From: Pseudobdellovibrionaceae bacterium
GTDB taxonomy: Bacteria; Bdellovibrionota; Bdellovibrionia; Bdellovibrionales; JAMPXM01
Reading direction: 5' to 3'
Length of the DNA stretch: 64,000 nucleotides
Assembly: GCA_021463345.1 (NCBI GenBank)
Contig: JAJTYM010000015.1
Coordinates: 1 to 64,000 of the forward strand
Positions within the stretch are counted from its first letter, which is position 1; every line of letters starts with the position of its first letter. The notes beneath the pieces are model-generated. The model was not told where the DNA came from, ran no database searches, and saw only the letters and a list, made by a program, of their open reading frames with translations. Both the position numbers and the translations under genes were made by a program. Shown in pieces: positions 16,044-25,286 of the stretch.

Positions 16044-17261
16044 GTGAATCCTTCTCTTTTCCGTCGGCGCGCCGCCATTTCGCGCGCTTTCGCCACGGGG
16101 GGTCGGGGCGCGCTCGCGGCCTTGGCGTCGTTCATGGTTACAGCGGTCGCCGCGACGGCGCCCTCTCTTGCGAACGTCGGCGAAATCGCCGCGCCGATGC
16201 CCGGGAGCCGTGAATCCGCGGCCAGGGGCAAGCCCAGCGCGGCGCTGACCGTGAGCGTGAACGGTCGGCGGATCCACGATCAATACGTGAAGAGCAGCAC
16301 GGCCGGACCTGGATTGGAGTTGGCGGCTCAACACAGGTTCAACGGCAAGCTCGCCGCCGATCTCGTGGTCGGCGCGCTCATGAATTCCGGCACCGCGAGT
16401 TCGTTGTTCACGACCGAAGGCCAGCCGAGTTCGTCCGTCTACATGAGCGAAGCCTCGCTCTCCTGGGAGCCGGTGGACCCGATCGCGTTCCGCGGCGGCG
16501 TGATCGAGACCCGGTTCTCGACCAACCAGTCGATCTTCCGCTCGACCGGCTTCCCGGGAGTGATGGAACGCGCGCGGTTCGGCGGAGATCGCTACAGCCT
16601 CGCCCTGGCGGCGACGCAGACGATGCCGACGGCGCTCGGGATTTCCAAGAACTACGTCGACAGCGACAGGCAGCCGTACTTGTTGTTGCACACGATCGGG
16701 GGCGCCGCTGGCGCGGAGGACGATCGCGTTTCTTTGAGCGCGTCGTTGACGCATTTCCTGTTCAGCGACCTGCCGGCGAACGCCGCCCAGGACAGCCGTT
16801 TCGTCGGCAATTCGGTCGTTGGTTTGGGCGCCTCGGCCGCGCGTTTCCAATACGGTTTCCAGGGGTTCGAAGCGTCCGCCCTCCTGCGCGCGCGCCTTTC
16901 GCGCGCGATGGGGGTCGAGCTCAAAGGCGCGAGCCTGCGCAACCAAGACGCGCCGGAGGGAAAGAACTCCGGCTACAACGCCACCGTGACCCCGGTGATC
17001 GGCTTGGCTTCGGTCGAGATCAAGCCCGAGGTCGGGTACTTCCACAACGAATCGGACACTTTGCCGGCGAGCTACACGAGCACGGGCGTGGGCTCCAACA
17101 ACCGCGAGGGTTGGCTCGCCGGCGTCAAGGCGAAGTTCAAGGATGAAAACGTGACGCTCAGCGCGCGCTGGGTGGAGGCGAACAAGATCGACCCCAACCC
17201 CTATACGGCCGACCGGACGATATTCACCGTCGGTTTGGAGACGACGTATGACCTTCTTTGA
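16044..17261 (+). CDS. Predicted outer-membrane beta-barrel protein
   Basis: A 405-residue exported protein. I start at GTG 16044 because GGGGGG lies just upstream and the following residues make a long signal peptide (basic RRR, then hydrophobic to about residue 43, ending SLAN). The mature part is alternating polar and hydrophobic strands rich in Gly, Ser, Tyr and Phe with regular turns. It ends in a strand TIFTVGLETTYDLL, as expected for a barrel whose last strand signals BAM-mediated insertion. No porin or receptor family is recognisable. It overlaps the next lipoprotein gene by 14 bp, so the two probably act together in the outer membrane. Confidence 0.72.
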   Translation: MNPSLFRRRAAISRAFATGGRGALAALASFMVTAVAATAPSLANVGEIAAPMPGSRESAARGKPSAALTVSVNGRRIHDQYVKSSTAGPGLELAAQHRFNGKLAADLVVGALMNSGTASSLFTTEGQPSSSVYMSEASLSWEPVDPIAFRGGVIETRFSTNQSIFRSTGFPGVMERARFGGDRYSLALAATQTMPTALGISKNYVDSDRQPYLLLHTIGGAAGAEDDRVSLSASLTHFLFSDLPANAAQDSRFVGNSVVGLGASAARFQYGFQGFEASALLRARLSRAMGVELKGASLRNQDAPEGKNSGYNATVTPVIGLASVEIKPEVGYFHNESDTLPASYTSTGVGSNNREGWLAGVKAKFKDENVTLSARWVEANKIDPNPYTADRTIFTVGLETTYDLL

Positions 17262-19464
17262 GAGAGCCGCGGAATTTGAGGCGCCGGGGTTCAAGTCGCC
17301 GATGCTCCTGGCTCTGGCGGTCCTCGCCTTGATGTCGGGTTGCGAGAGAGACGCTCAGGGCGAAGACGCGCCGGCCACGTTCTTCTTCGAGAACGTCAGA
17401 GCGGCGCAAGTCCTGGTGCCTGAAGACATCGGGTTCAACGCGTGGGGTTTCCCCAAAGTGAAGCAGTACAAGATGCTCGCGTGTCCGAAGGATCTCGCTT
17501 TGATGGCGCCGATCGTCGGCCAAACGTTCGGCGTGCGCGATGAAACCGGCGAGACGAAAACGCTCGTCACCGACAGCCGCGGTTGCCTGCAGTGGGACGA
17601 GTTCTACGAGTACGATCATTTCGCCCCCGAGACGTTCCTCGATGTCAAGCGCACGTTCATCGGCGGCGGCAGCCACACCGGCCGCGTCGAGGTCTCGCTG
17701 GCCGTCAATCCGTGGGCGAACCAGGCGCTCGACGTGCGTTACGAGACGCCTCAGCAACTCGAGCTCCCGTTGCGCCCATCGTCGTTCAAGGCGAGGCTCG
17801 TCGACGGCGAGCCGGCCGCCGCGATGATCGACGTCAGGAGCATGTCGTTCCAGTTCCTGGCGGTCGATTACGGCAAATGGGAAGTCGACCCGCAGCTCAA
17901 ACTGACGGTCGCGCACAATTACCGCCTGCGCTTCGAGCCCAGGGTGATCCGCAGGACCCTCGCGCAACCGCGCACGGTTTCCGAGACGCCCTTGCGCGGC
18001 AAGGTGCGCGTTTCAATCGTGATCGTCAAAGAGGGCCGCGGCCCGGACGTGACCCCCGATCAATACGTCACGCATTACGCCGAAACGGTCGACATGCAGG
18101 TCGGTGGCGTGACCCGGGACGTGACCCTCAAATTCCCCGATACGATCTCCGAGATCAGCTCGCGGATGCGCGCGTTCGTCAAAATCACGCCGATCGTCGA
18201 CAGCCCGAGCGTCGGTTCCGCGAAGCTCGCTTCGCCCATCGGGCCGCTGCCTTCGCAAGCCGCGATGCAATTGGTGCCGACCGACGTCGACGCCGACGCC
18301 GTGATCGCCCAGATCGGCCGGAAGAAAGACGGCTCGCCAACGGAGGAGCTCAAGCCGGTCGAGCTGTTCGAGCAGGTTTCGGGTTTCAGGAAACTCGACG
18401 CGGAAGCGTGGAACGATCGACCGGTCGTCGCGGCCGCGCGTCTCGACTTCACCCAGGCGAAAGCGGCGTTCTCGGGGCGGATGGACAAACGCGCGGCCGC
18501 GGCGCTGAGCAAACGGCTGTGCTACGAGATTTACGACGGGTCCCTCGGCGGCCACCGCCGGTCCGAAGGGGAAGGGAAAGAGGGAGGCGAGTCCGCCGCC
18601 CGCCGTCCGAACCTCGAGCGCGAAGCCAAACGCCTGCTCGGGCGCTGCCTTTCGCGTCCTGAGAAGATGATCAACGTCGAGATGCGTGACTTGGTCGACC
18701 AGCTTCAGACGCCGGTCGTGCGCCGCACGGGCTTCGTGCAGCAGGAATCGCTTTCGCTCGCCAGCGGCATCACGATCACTCAGAGCGAGGCGCGCTCGAA
18801 CGGGACCACGACGCGCAGATCGATCGGCTACAACCTCGACGGCTCGCTGGGTTTGTCGTTCGGGCTCGACCGGAAGCTCGGGTCCTCGGTCGAGCCGCCA
18901 AAGCCTGGGATCAAGTCCGCATTCAACGGCAAAATCGGCGCGGGCGTCCGCGGCGGCGTGTCCGGCGAGCGCTTCTGGGCGACGTCGAGGCAGGTTGAAA
19001 CGCGCCGTTCGACTTCGGTTTCCGCCAATGTCACGCGGGCCGTGGTCGTCGAGGCTTACGCTCTCGATATCGACGTCGTGGCCCGCCGTTGCTTGATCGC
19101 GGCGCCGGCCGGCGAGACCCTCCGGCGGGAACGCGGCGTGTTCTTCTGCGACGATCAGGTGACCAACAGGACGGCGAGGGAAGCCTATTACTTCGTCAAT
19201 CAGCAGGCTTCCGGGGCTTCGCCGGTGCATGACGGTTTGTCGGGCGCTGAAACCCCATGGCGGATGTCCATCCGCGGCAGCCATATATTCAATTCGTTCA
19301 AACGGGTCGTCGCCGACACGCGTTTGGAGCTCGTGCTTGAACCGATGGATGAGGACGAAAAAGACGACGGACTGAGCGAGAAAGCGAAAGAGGTGTTCCT
19401 CATGTCGCCCATGACCCAGGATTTCCCCGGGATGCTTTCGCCGTCGACGGCCGGTCGTCGTTGA
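17248..19464 (+). CDS. Large lipoprotein of unknown function
   Basis: A 738-residue protein with a lipoprotein signal: hydrophobic segment at about residues 19-30 and lipobox LMSGC, with Cys31 as the probable acylated residue. The mature N-terminal half is beta-rich (about residues 40-330). The middle (about 360-480) is helical and charged, including a Glu/Gly-rich linker. The C-terminal part holds a Gly/Ser-rich region (about 500-590) and paired Cys. I recognise no catalytic motif. Start overlaps the stop of the barrel gene by 14 bp, implying coupled translation, so it may be a periplasmic partner of that barrel. The frame has normal codon use for the region. Confidence 0.7.
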   Translation: MTFFERAAEFEAPGFKSPMLLALAVLALMSGCERDAQGEDAPATFFFENVRAAQVLVPEDIGFNAWGFPKVKQYKMLACPKDLALMAPIVGQTFGVRDETGETKTLVTDSRGCLQWDEFYEYDHFAPETFLDVKRTFIGGGSHTGRVEVSLAVNPWANQALDVRYETPQQLELPLRPSSFKARLVDGEPAAAMIDVRSMSFQFLAVDYGKWEVDPQLKLTVAHNYRLRFEPRVIRRTLAQPRTVSETPLRGKVRVSIVIVKEGRGPDVTPDQYVTHYAETVDMQVGGVTRDVTLKFPDTISEISSRMRAFVKITPIVDSPSVGSAKLASPIGPLPSQAAMQLVPTDVDADAVIAQIGRKKDGSPTEELKPVELFEQVSGFRKLDAEAWNDRPVVAAARLDFTQAKAAFSGRMDKRAAAALSKRLCYEIYDGSLGGHRRSEGEGKEGGESAARRPNLEREAKRLLGRCLSRPEKMINVEMRDLVDQLQTPVVRRTGFVQQESLSLASGITITQSEARSNGTTTRRSIGYNLDGSLGLSFGLDRKLGSSVEPPKPGIKSAFNGKIGAGVRGGVSGERFWATSRQVETRRSTSVSANVTRAVVVEAYALDIDVVARRCLIAAPAGETLRRERGVFFCDDQVTNRTAREAYYFVNQQASGASPVHDGLSGAETPWRMSIRGSHIFNSFKRVVADTRLELVLEPMDEDEKDDGLSEKAKEVFLMSPMTQDFPGMLSPSTAGRR

Positions 19465-19489
19465 GGCGAAATCCCCATTGTTGAAGCGA

Positions 19490-19511
19490 GCCCCGGTTCC
19501 TCAACCGGGGC
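19490..19511. terminator. Hairpin between convergent genes
   Basis: Perfect 9-bp arms GCCCCGGTT and AACCGGGGC around CCTC, lying between the stops of the large lipoprotein (+) and the Sel1-like gene (-). No T-run on either side, so it could be a bidirectional, GC-rich terminator or an mRNA 3' end protector. Confidence 0.5.
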
Positions 19512-19544
19512 GCGGCCTCGGCGCATCGGTCGAGAGCCCTCATC

Positions 19545-20189
19545 TCACTGGTTGAAGTGGCTTTCCGAGGCGTTCGCGGCCACCGAGGACGGGCGGCAGC
19601 TCGACTCGATCCCGCGCGAGCAGGCCAGGCCGCGGTAGCGTCGTTCAAGTCTGGGATTCGCCTTCGCCCAGAGGCTCCCGCTGAGGAGCTGGCAGGCGCT
19701 GCCGTTCTCATCATCCAGGCAATCGCGCTCGAGGCGCGAAGCCGCGGCGCTGCGTTTAGCCTCGGCCGCCCGGGGGCGATCGAGCAGCGCGCGACAGCCC
19801 TGGAATTGACCGCCGTCGCAAGCGGCGAGGTAGCGTTCGTCCGCGTCGCCGTCGCGACCGAGTTTGGCGTATTCGTCAGCGAGAACCTGGCAAGCGGTGA
19901 GGTCGCCGGTTTCGCAGGCGTCCAACAGGATCGTTTCCGCTTGATCCCACAGGCCCATGCTGAGCAATTCGAAGCCGAAGGCGTGCGCTTCGGGGGCGCC
20001 GAGGTCGAGCGGGGCGGGGAAAGGGGATGAGGCGAGGGGCGCATCGCCCGCGGTCGCCCCCGTGCCCGCCCGGTCGGCGCCGCTGGCGCGCGGGTCGTCC
20101 CGGTGGTCGGCGAGCAAGGCGAAGCCGGCCAGGGCGGAGAAGGCCAATGGGAGCAAGGGATTCCGTTTCGAAGCGATCATCGTTTTCAT
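19545..20189 (-). CDS. Sel1/TPR-like repeat protein with N-terminal anchor
   Basis: A 214-residue protein with one N-terminal hydrophobic helix (about residues 12-26) and a Cys-containing helical repeat region. Repeats of the type LDACETGDLTACQVLADEYAKLG and YLAACDGGQFQGCRALLDR have spacing typical of Cys-rich Sel1-like repeats, which usually form disulfide-braced scaffolds in the periplasm. The start is uncertain: ATG 20189 and ATG 20180 are both possible and neither has a clear ribosome site. Role unknown, probably protein-protein contact in the envelope. Confidence 0.62.
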   Translation of the reverse strand: MKTMIASKRNPLLPLAFSALAGFALLADHRDDPRASGADRAGTGATAGDAPLASSPFPAPLDLGAPEAHAFGFELLSMGLWDQAETILLDACETGDLTACQVLADEYAKLGRDGDADERYLAACDGGQFQGCRALLDRPRAAEAKRSAAASRLERDCLDDENGSACQLLSGSLWAKANPRLERRYRGLACSRGIESSCRPSSVAANASESHFNQ

Positions 20190-20362
20190 CACGATTAAGG
20201 GAGGAGCAAGAGTCTTGCCGCGTCGACGCGCGATTCTTCTCACGGGCGTTGCGCAGCGGCTGGTCGCTGTCTCGCAATCTCTACAACCATGCAAAGATCC
20301 CGACATTTCCCGCGTCTCGAAGTGGGGCACGATCGGCTTTAGGCGCGTTTCAGGAGGAGATG

Positions 20363-20590
20363 ATGACGGACATTCAAAAGCACAAAGGCGCGCGCGCGCC
20401 GAGCCGGAAAGAGGTCATGGTCAAGGCCATGCGGGACGCGTTCCCGCGCGATGACCTCAAACTCGCGCACGCGGGGCGTGAAAACCGCGGGCCCGTGTCC
20501 AAGCCTAAAAAAGCGACGGGCAAAAGCCGCAGCACAAACGTCAAAAGTCGCGTGACCGACAAGAGCCGCTCGCGGGACATCGTCCGTTAA
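20363..20590 (+). CDS. Small basic protein of unknown function
   Basis: A 75-residue protein, very rich in Lys, Arg and Ser, with C-terminal repeats such as KSRSTNVKSRVTDKSRSRD. The ribosome site AGGAGG sits 5 bp before ATG 20363; ATG 20360 is adjacent but too close. The charge suggests nucleic-acid binding, but no fold is recognisable. It is followed by a strong terminator and lies opposite the histone-fold gene, so it may be another small chromatin or RNA-binding protein. Confidence 0.6.
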   Translation: MTDIQKHKGARAPSRKEVMVKAMRDAFPRDDLKLAHAGRENRGPVSKPKKATGKSRSTNVKSRVTDKSRSRDIVR

Positions 20591-20596
20591 GAGGCG

Positions 20597-20631
20597 AAAA
20601 AAACGCGGCATCTCAGCGACGCCGCGTTTTT
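20597..20631 (+). terminator. Strong Rho-independent terminator
   Basis: Arms ACGCGGC (20603-20609) and GCCGCGT (20621-20627) with an 11-base loop, A-run before and T-run after. The flanking A/T runs make it usable on both strands: after the small basic protein (+) and after the histone-fold gene (-). Confidence 0.85.
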
Positions 20632-20656
20632 CCCCGGTCATGGAACCCGAGTCGGA

Positions 20657-20857
20657 TCAGAAATCGTAACCGCGGACGGTCTTGCGCCCGTTCTCTTTGC
20701 ATCGGCCGACGGCGCTTTTGATCATCTCATGGACTTTCGCGCTGACCGCGTCGATGACGTCCGAGGAGACGTTGCAGCCGCTTTTTCGGATGGCGTCTTT
20801 CATTTTGCTGCCGACGATGAGGATCTCCCCGCTGCTTTTCTTCGATTTCTTCGCCAT
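20657..20857 (-). CDS. Bacterial histone-fold protein (Bdellovibrio Bd0055-like)
   Basis: A 66-residue protein with the order expected of a short bacterial histone: a basic N-terminus (KKSKK), helix 1 (SKMKDAIRK), central helix 2 (SSDVIDAVSAKVHEMIKSAV) and a short strand and helix 3 containing the histone-type GRKTVRGYDF ending. This matches known bacterial histones of Bdellovibrio and Leptospira in length and in the closing R-K-T-V-x-x-x-D motif. Such proteins dimerise and bind or bend DNA. ATG 20857 has AAGGAG upstream; an upstream in-frame extension lacks one. It ends at the shared terminator. The match is from memory of the family. Confidence 0.78.
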   Translation of the reverse strand: MAKKSKKSSGEILIVGSKMKDAIRKSGCNVSSDVIDAVSAKVHEMIKSAVGRCKENGRKTVRGYDF

Positions 20858-20980
20858 GGAAACAACTCCTTCGTGTTGTGGATGAAATGGCAGACTTGAT
20901 TTCAATGAATGAGCCCTTCCGCTGTCAACATCCTGCTGAGGAAGGGCCAGGCGATTTTTTCGCTCGAGCGGTCGTGGAAA

Positions 20981-22969
20981 TCACTTGCCCGCGGGCGCCA
21001 GATGCTTTTGGAAGAACGACAAAGTGTGCCCGATCTGGAGCACCTGGTTCTCCCGCTTCACGGAGCCGTGGCCCTCATCCGCGAACAGGATCAGTTCGGG
21101 AGCGAGGCCCTTGGCCTTCATCGCGTCGAACATCTGAACGGCCTCCCCAGCCGGGACCCGGGGGTCGGAGACGCCCTGAATGATCAGGAGCGGCGCCTTG
21201 ATCCGGCTCAAGTGCGTGACCGGGGACAGCGCGATCAGCGCGTCTCGGTCTTTTTCCGGATCTCCGTATTCCGTGATGCGCAGCGGCCGCCGATAGGGAG
21301 CGGTGTTCGTCAGGAACGTCACGAGGTCGCTCATACCCACCAAGGCGACGCCGGCGTCGTAGGACCCAGCGAAACGCGTCATCCCCATCAAGGCTGAGTA
21401 CCCGCCGTAGCTCCCGCCCATGATGCCGATTTTCGGCTCGCGGCCGCCGCTCGACCAGGCTTTGCGAATGAACAAAGCCGCGTCTTCGATATCCGTGATC
21501 ACGTCGAGTCGTTTCCGGCCGTCGTCGGCTTTCAGCCAGGACTTGCCGAAGCCGTCGCTGCCGCGCACGTTCGGCTCGACGTAGACGAAGCCGGCGTCGA
21601 CGAAAATCTGGTCGTGGGTGCTGAACCCGGGGCGGCTTTGGCTCTCGGGGCCTCCGTGGAAATTCACGATGACCGGGCATGGCTTGGATGAGCACGACTC
21701 CGGCCGGCGCACGAGCATCGGGATCGGGGTGCCGTCGCGCGCGGGGTAGAACTCAAGAGCGGCGTCGCTGAAGCGGCGGGTGTCGATCTCGGGCGCGCTC
21801 GGAAGGACCCATTGCGCGTGTTTGCGGGTGTTCCAGTCGTAGACGTAGCTCGTCCGCGGCGCGCGTCCCGATTCGACGCCGATGGTGAGGAAACGCCCGT
21901 TACGGGTGATCGTGCCGGCGTAGATGCCTTGGGCGCCTTCGAACTCGGGCAGCGCCAGCGGTTTGAACGTCGCCGCGTCGTAGGCCTCCAGGCGCGAGAA
22001 CCCGCTCGCGTTCCACGTGACGATCACGCGCCGTCGCTGCCGGTCGATGGCGTACGATTCGACGTCCATTTTCCGTTCGGGCGTGAGCGGCGCGAACTTG
22101 CCGTTGGTCAAACGGTACAAGCGCCGGAAGTCGCCGAATTTGTTCGTCAGCACGAGGTATTCGTCGCGTCGCGGGCCGAACGAGACATCGTATTCCTCGG
22201 TTTCGCCTTGGCCGACGATCGGCGTCCGCGTTTTCGCGACGGGGTCGAAGAGCCAGGATTCGGAGCTGCGCGCGCCGGTGAGCTTGACCATCAGCATCCG
22301 GCCGTCGTCGCGGACGTCGACGAGGAACCACAGCCCCGGTTCGTCGAAGATCGGCTCGCGCGCGCCGGTTTCGATGTCGTGTTTGTAGAGGACGTACGAG
22401 TCGGGTTTCACGTCGTTGGCGGCGTAGTAGATGTGCCGGCTGTCGTCGCTCACGTGTCGGAACGAGGCGCGGACGCCCGGTTTGTGGAACACGGTCCGCA
22501 ATGCGCCGCCCTCGACGCCTTGCAGGTAAAGCCCAGGGTTTTCCTCGCCGTTGCGGTCGCGCGAGAGGATGAGGAACTTGCCGTCGGGTGTCATTCCGCT
22601 CAATAGCGTGGCGTCGCTGCCGCCGGTCATCTGCCGCGGGAAGCCTTTGGGCGCGTCGACGCGCCAAACTTGCGGGGTGCCCGAGACGGACCACCCGAAG
22701 AACAGGCGCCGTCCGTCGGGCGCGACCATGCCGAGTCCAGGGGATTTGACGTCGATCATCGACTGGATTTTGCGCGCCACCTGCGGATCGAGCGGTTTCG
22801 GAGCGAAACGGGCGAGAACCTCGGGCGCGACGCTGGCCGCGCCGTGCCCGGAATAGGCGCTCGGGCCGGCGTCGCGCGGTTTGCCGCTCGAAGCGCAAGC
22901 GGCGAAGGCGAGAGCGGCGAAGGCGGGGATCGCTCGTTGGAGCGCGAGCCGGAACGTGCGGTTGGTCAT
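20981..22969 (-). CDS. S9 family peptidase (acylaminoacyl/dipeptidyl peptidase-like)
   Basis: A 662-residue exported peptidase. The N-terminus is a signal with AFAAC, so it is probably a lipoprotein. Residues about 60-400 form a seven-bladed beta-propeller (repeats such as DGRRLFFGWS and DGKFLILSRD). The last 250 residues are the alpha/beta-hydrolase catalytic domain, with nucleophile Ser in GGSYGGYSALM, Asp in SDPRVPAGE and His in DEGHGS. Family members cleave short peptides. ATG 22969 follows AAGGAG. The length is typical. Divergent from the MFS gene at 23068. Confidence 0.9.
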   Translation of the reverse strand: MTNRTFRLALQRAIPAFAALAFAACASSGKPRDAGPSAYSGHGAASVAPEVLARFAPKPLDPQVARKIQSMIDVKSPGLGMVAPDGRRLFFGWSVSGTPQVWRVDAPKGFPRQMTGGSDATLLSGMTPDGKFLILSRDRNGEENPGLYLQGVEGGALRTVFHKPGVRASFRHVSDDSRHIYYAANDVKPDSYVLYKHDIETGAREPIFDEPGLWFLVDVRDDGRMLMVKLTGARSSESWLFDPVAKTRTPIVGQGETEEYDVSFGPRRDEYLVLTNKFGDFRRLYRLTNGKFAPLTPERKMDVESYAIDRQRRRVIVTWNASGFSRLEAYDAATFKPLALPEFEGAQGIYAGTITRNGRFLTIGVESGRAPRTSYVYDWNTRKHAQWVLPSAPEIDTRRFSDAALEFYPARDGTPIPMLVRRPESCSSKPCPVIVNFHGGPESQSRPGFSTHDQIFVDAGFVYVEPNVRGSDGFGKSWLKADDGRKRLDVITDIEDAALFIRKAWSSGGREPKIGIMGGSYGGYSALMGMTRFAGSYDAGVALVGMSDLVTFLTNTAPYRRPLRITEYGDPEKDRDALIALSPVTHLSRIKAPLLIIQGVSDPRVPAGEAVQMFDAMKAKGLAPELILFADEGHGSVKRENQVLQIGHTLSFFQKHLAPAGK

Positions 22970-23067
22970 GGGACTCCTTTCGAATCGGATGCGCGGATGG
23001 AGTTCTCGTCGCCGATGATCCTCCTTCGTCTTGCCTCGAACTGCAAGCGGCATGACAATCGGGATCC

Positions 23068-24261
23068 ATGGCGAACGACAACCTCCGGCTGTACCCGATC
23101 TACGCGTGCTTGACCGCGTGTAGCTTCTGGCTGCCGGTTTTCTTTTTGTATTTCGCGGAGCGTGTGGGCCTGCGGGAGTTGCTTTGGCTGGAGGCCGTCT
23201 ATTACGCCTGCGTCGTGCTCGCGGAAGTCCCGTCCGGGTATTTTTCGGATCGCTACGGCCGTCGACGGACGTTGCTCGCCTCGACCGGTTGCTTGACGGC
23301 CGCGTACGCGTTGTTCGTGTTCGCCGAGGCGTTCGCCGCGCTCGCGCTGGCCCAGGCCCTGCTGGGCTTCGGATACGCGCTCAATTCGGGCACCGACACC
23401 GCCTTCCACTCCGACTCGTTGGACGAGGCGGGCTTGGGGGAGCAGTACGGCGAACGCGAGGCGAAGACGCGCTCGCTCGCGTTCTTCGTCGCGGCCGTCG
23501 CGATGCCCGTCGGCGCGGGAGTCGCGGCGCTCGAGACGCGTTTCGCGTACGGATTGAATCTCCTGACCGCGGCGGGTTCGTTCGCCGTCGCGATGTCGTT
23601 CACTGAGCCCGCGCGGGCGGCGCGCGACCAAGCGCTGGATTCGGCGCGCGCTTTCCGGCGGCAGCTGGCGGAGTGCGCCGGTGATTTGCGGGATCCGACG
23701 ACGGCGTGGATCTTTTATTACGCGGTCTTCATGACCGTGCTCAACCACATCCCTTACGAGTTTTACCAGAGCCGGATCGAATCATGGACCGGCCCGGGCT
23801 CGTCTTGGGCGCCGCTGATCTCCGGGCTCATCCTTTCCGCCGGGCAACTCGCGGCGGCGGCGGCGTCCCGCGTTTCGATACGCGTCTCGAGGCGCTTCGG
23901 GGATCGGCCGGCTCTGCTTTCGACCCTCGCCTTGCAGACGGCCGTGATCGGCGTCATGGGCGCGCTCGTTCATCCGATCGTGGCGGCGGTCATCGTCCTG
24001 CGGAGCGTGCCGGACGCCGTCGGCGCGCCCATCCTGCTCGCGCGGGTCGCCGAGAAGGTGCCGTCGCTCCGCCGCGCGACGTTCCTCTCTCTGCAGAGCC
24101 TCGCGGGGCGGCTGGCTTATTCGCTCTGGCTCCTGGCGATGTCGGTCGTCGTGGGCGGGCCGCCGGCGGGCGATGAAGTCCCGGCGCTGCTCTTCCTCGG
24201 AGCTGGCCTGGGCGTGGCGGGCGGGCTCGTTTTCGCTTTCCTGTCCCGCCGTTTGCGGTGA
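23068..24261 (+). CDS. MFS transporter
   Basis: A 397-residue, roughly 12-helix major facilitator. The loop 2-3 motif reads GYFSDRYGRRRTLL, the hallmark of the superfamily. The N-terminal region (PIYACLTACSFWLPVFFLYFAE) and the order of helices resemble the uncharacterised drug/peptide-type carriers that start without a long cytoplasmic tail. Substrate cannot be read from sequence. It is divergent from the S9 peptidase gene, with 98 bp between the starts, and 74 bp upstream of the alpha/beta-hydrolase gene on the same strand. Confidence 0.85.
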   Translation: MANDNLRLYPIYACLTACSFWLPVFFLYFAERVGLRELLWLEAVYYACVVLAEVPSGYFSDRYGRRRTLLASTGCLTAAYALFVFAEAFAALALAQALLGFGYALNSGTDTAFHSDSLDEAGLGEQYGEREAKTRSLAFFVAAVAMPVGAGVAALETRFAYGLNLLTAAGSFAVAMSFTEPARAARDQALDSARAFRRQLAECAGDLRDPTTAWIFYYAVFMTVLNHIPYEFYQSRIESWTGPGSSWAPLISGLILSAGQLAAAAASRVSIRVSRRFGDRPALLSTLALQTAVIGVMGALVHPIVAAVIVLRSVPDAVGAPILLARVAEKVPSLRRATFLSLQSLAGRLAYSLWLLAMSVVVGGPPAGDEVPALLFLGAGLGVAGGLVFAFLSRRLR

Positions 24262-24335
24262 ATGGTCCCGTGGGCCGCGCGCCGATTTTACGTTTCTGAT
24301 TTTTTGTTTTAAAACGGAAGCGTGGGGGAGGACCG

Positions 24336-25232
24336 ATGAAGACCGCCGCGCTGGATGCTCGACTGAACGTTCGTTTGATCCAAACCCATGACGGCCGCCA
24401 CCTCGGGGTTTCCGAGTATGGGATCGAGTCAGGGGACCCGGTCGTGTTCTGCCACGATTTCCCCGGTTCTCGCCTCGGGGCCGCTTTCCTTGCCGCCGCG
24501 GCTGAACGCGGCGGCGCGCGCTTGATCGCGGTCGATCGCCCCGGCATCGGCTTGTCGACGCCGCGGAAGGGCCGCCGGGTCGTCGATTGGGCGTCGGACG
24601 TCGAATGCGCCGTCGATGAGCTCGGCTTGCGCGAGTTCTCCGTGCTCGGGTCGGGCCGCGGGTCGCCGTACGCGTTCGCGGTGGCCGCGCGCCTGCCCGA
24701 ACGGGTCGCGGCGCTCGCCGCGACCCGAGCGCCGTTGAGGGCGAAGGACGAGGCGCGCGGCCGCGGCTGGTTCTCGCGTTACGCCTCATGGCTCGGGAAC
24801 CGATTCCCGTTCCTGCACGCGCTCCCGCTTTCGCTTTATCAGCAAGCGTTGCGCGCGGACCCCAAGGAGGGGCTCGCGCGGCTCTTGGAGGGGTTGCCGA
24901 GCGAGGACAGACGCCTTTTGATCGATGACGAAACCCGCGCGCTCCTGCTCGCGGACGTGCGTGAAGCGTTCCGACAGGGGCTCGGAGGGCCGTTTGACGA
25001 CGCCATCGCGTTGGAGGGGGACTGGGGCTTCTCCCCCGGAGGCGTGCGCTGCCCGGTCCAGATATGGAAAGGCGGCGATGACAGCGCGGCCGACGGTTCG
25101 CCGTCGGCCGCGCTGGGGTTCGCTCATGGGCTCGCCCACGCGTCCTTGCATCGGCTGAAGGGAGAGGGGCCGATCGGGGCGCTCCTGCGGGACGGATCTG
25201 AAATCTTGCGCCGCCTCGCTCTTTCGCGGTGA
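24336..25232 (+). CDS. Alpha/beta-hydrolase-fold protein lacking canonical catalytic residues
   Basis: A 298-residue protein with the layout of a small alpha/beta hydrolase: HDFPGSR oxyanion-loop region (40-46), DRPGIGLS (67-74), the elbow at 104-112, and a GGDDS acid loop (246-250). The elbow reads LGSGRGSPYA where relatives have LGxSGGGPYA, which puts Gly107 at the nucleophile position. The usual C-terminal GEGH is GEGPIG, with Pro279 in place of His. Unless Ser106 or Ser110 substitutes, the protein should not be a normal hydrolase. GGGGGAGGA precedes ATG 24336. It may be a binding protein or pseudoenzyme. Downstream lies a terminator-like hairpin. Confidence 0.75.
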   Translation: MKTAALDARLNVRLIQTHDGRHLGVSEYGIESGDPVVFCHDFPGSRLGAAFLAAAAERGGARLIAVDRPGIGLSTPRKGRRVVDWASDVECAVDELGLREFSVLGSGRGSPYAFAVAARLPERVAALAATRAPLRAKDEARGRGWFSRYASWLGNRFPFLHALPLSLYQQALRADPKEGLARLLEGLPSEDRRLLIDDETRALLLADVREAFRQGLGGPFDDAIALEGDWGFSPGGVRCPVQIWKGGDDSAADGSPSAALGFAHGLAHASLHRLKGEGPIGALLRDGSEILRRLALSR

Positions 25233-25286
25233 ATCCGGGAGCTCACGGAGCCTCGCGCTTTGCGGGGCGCGGAACCCCCACGGGGC

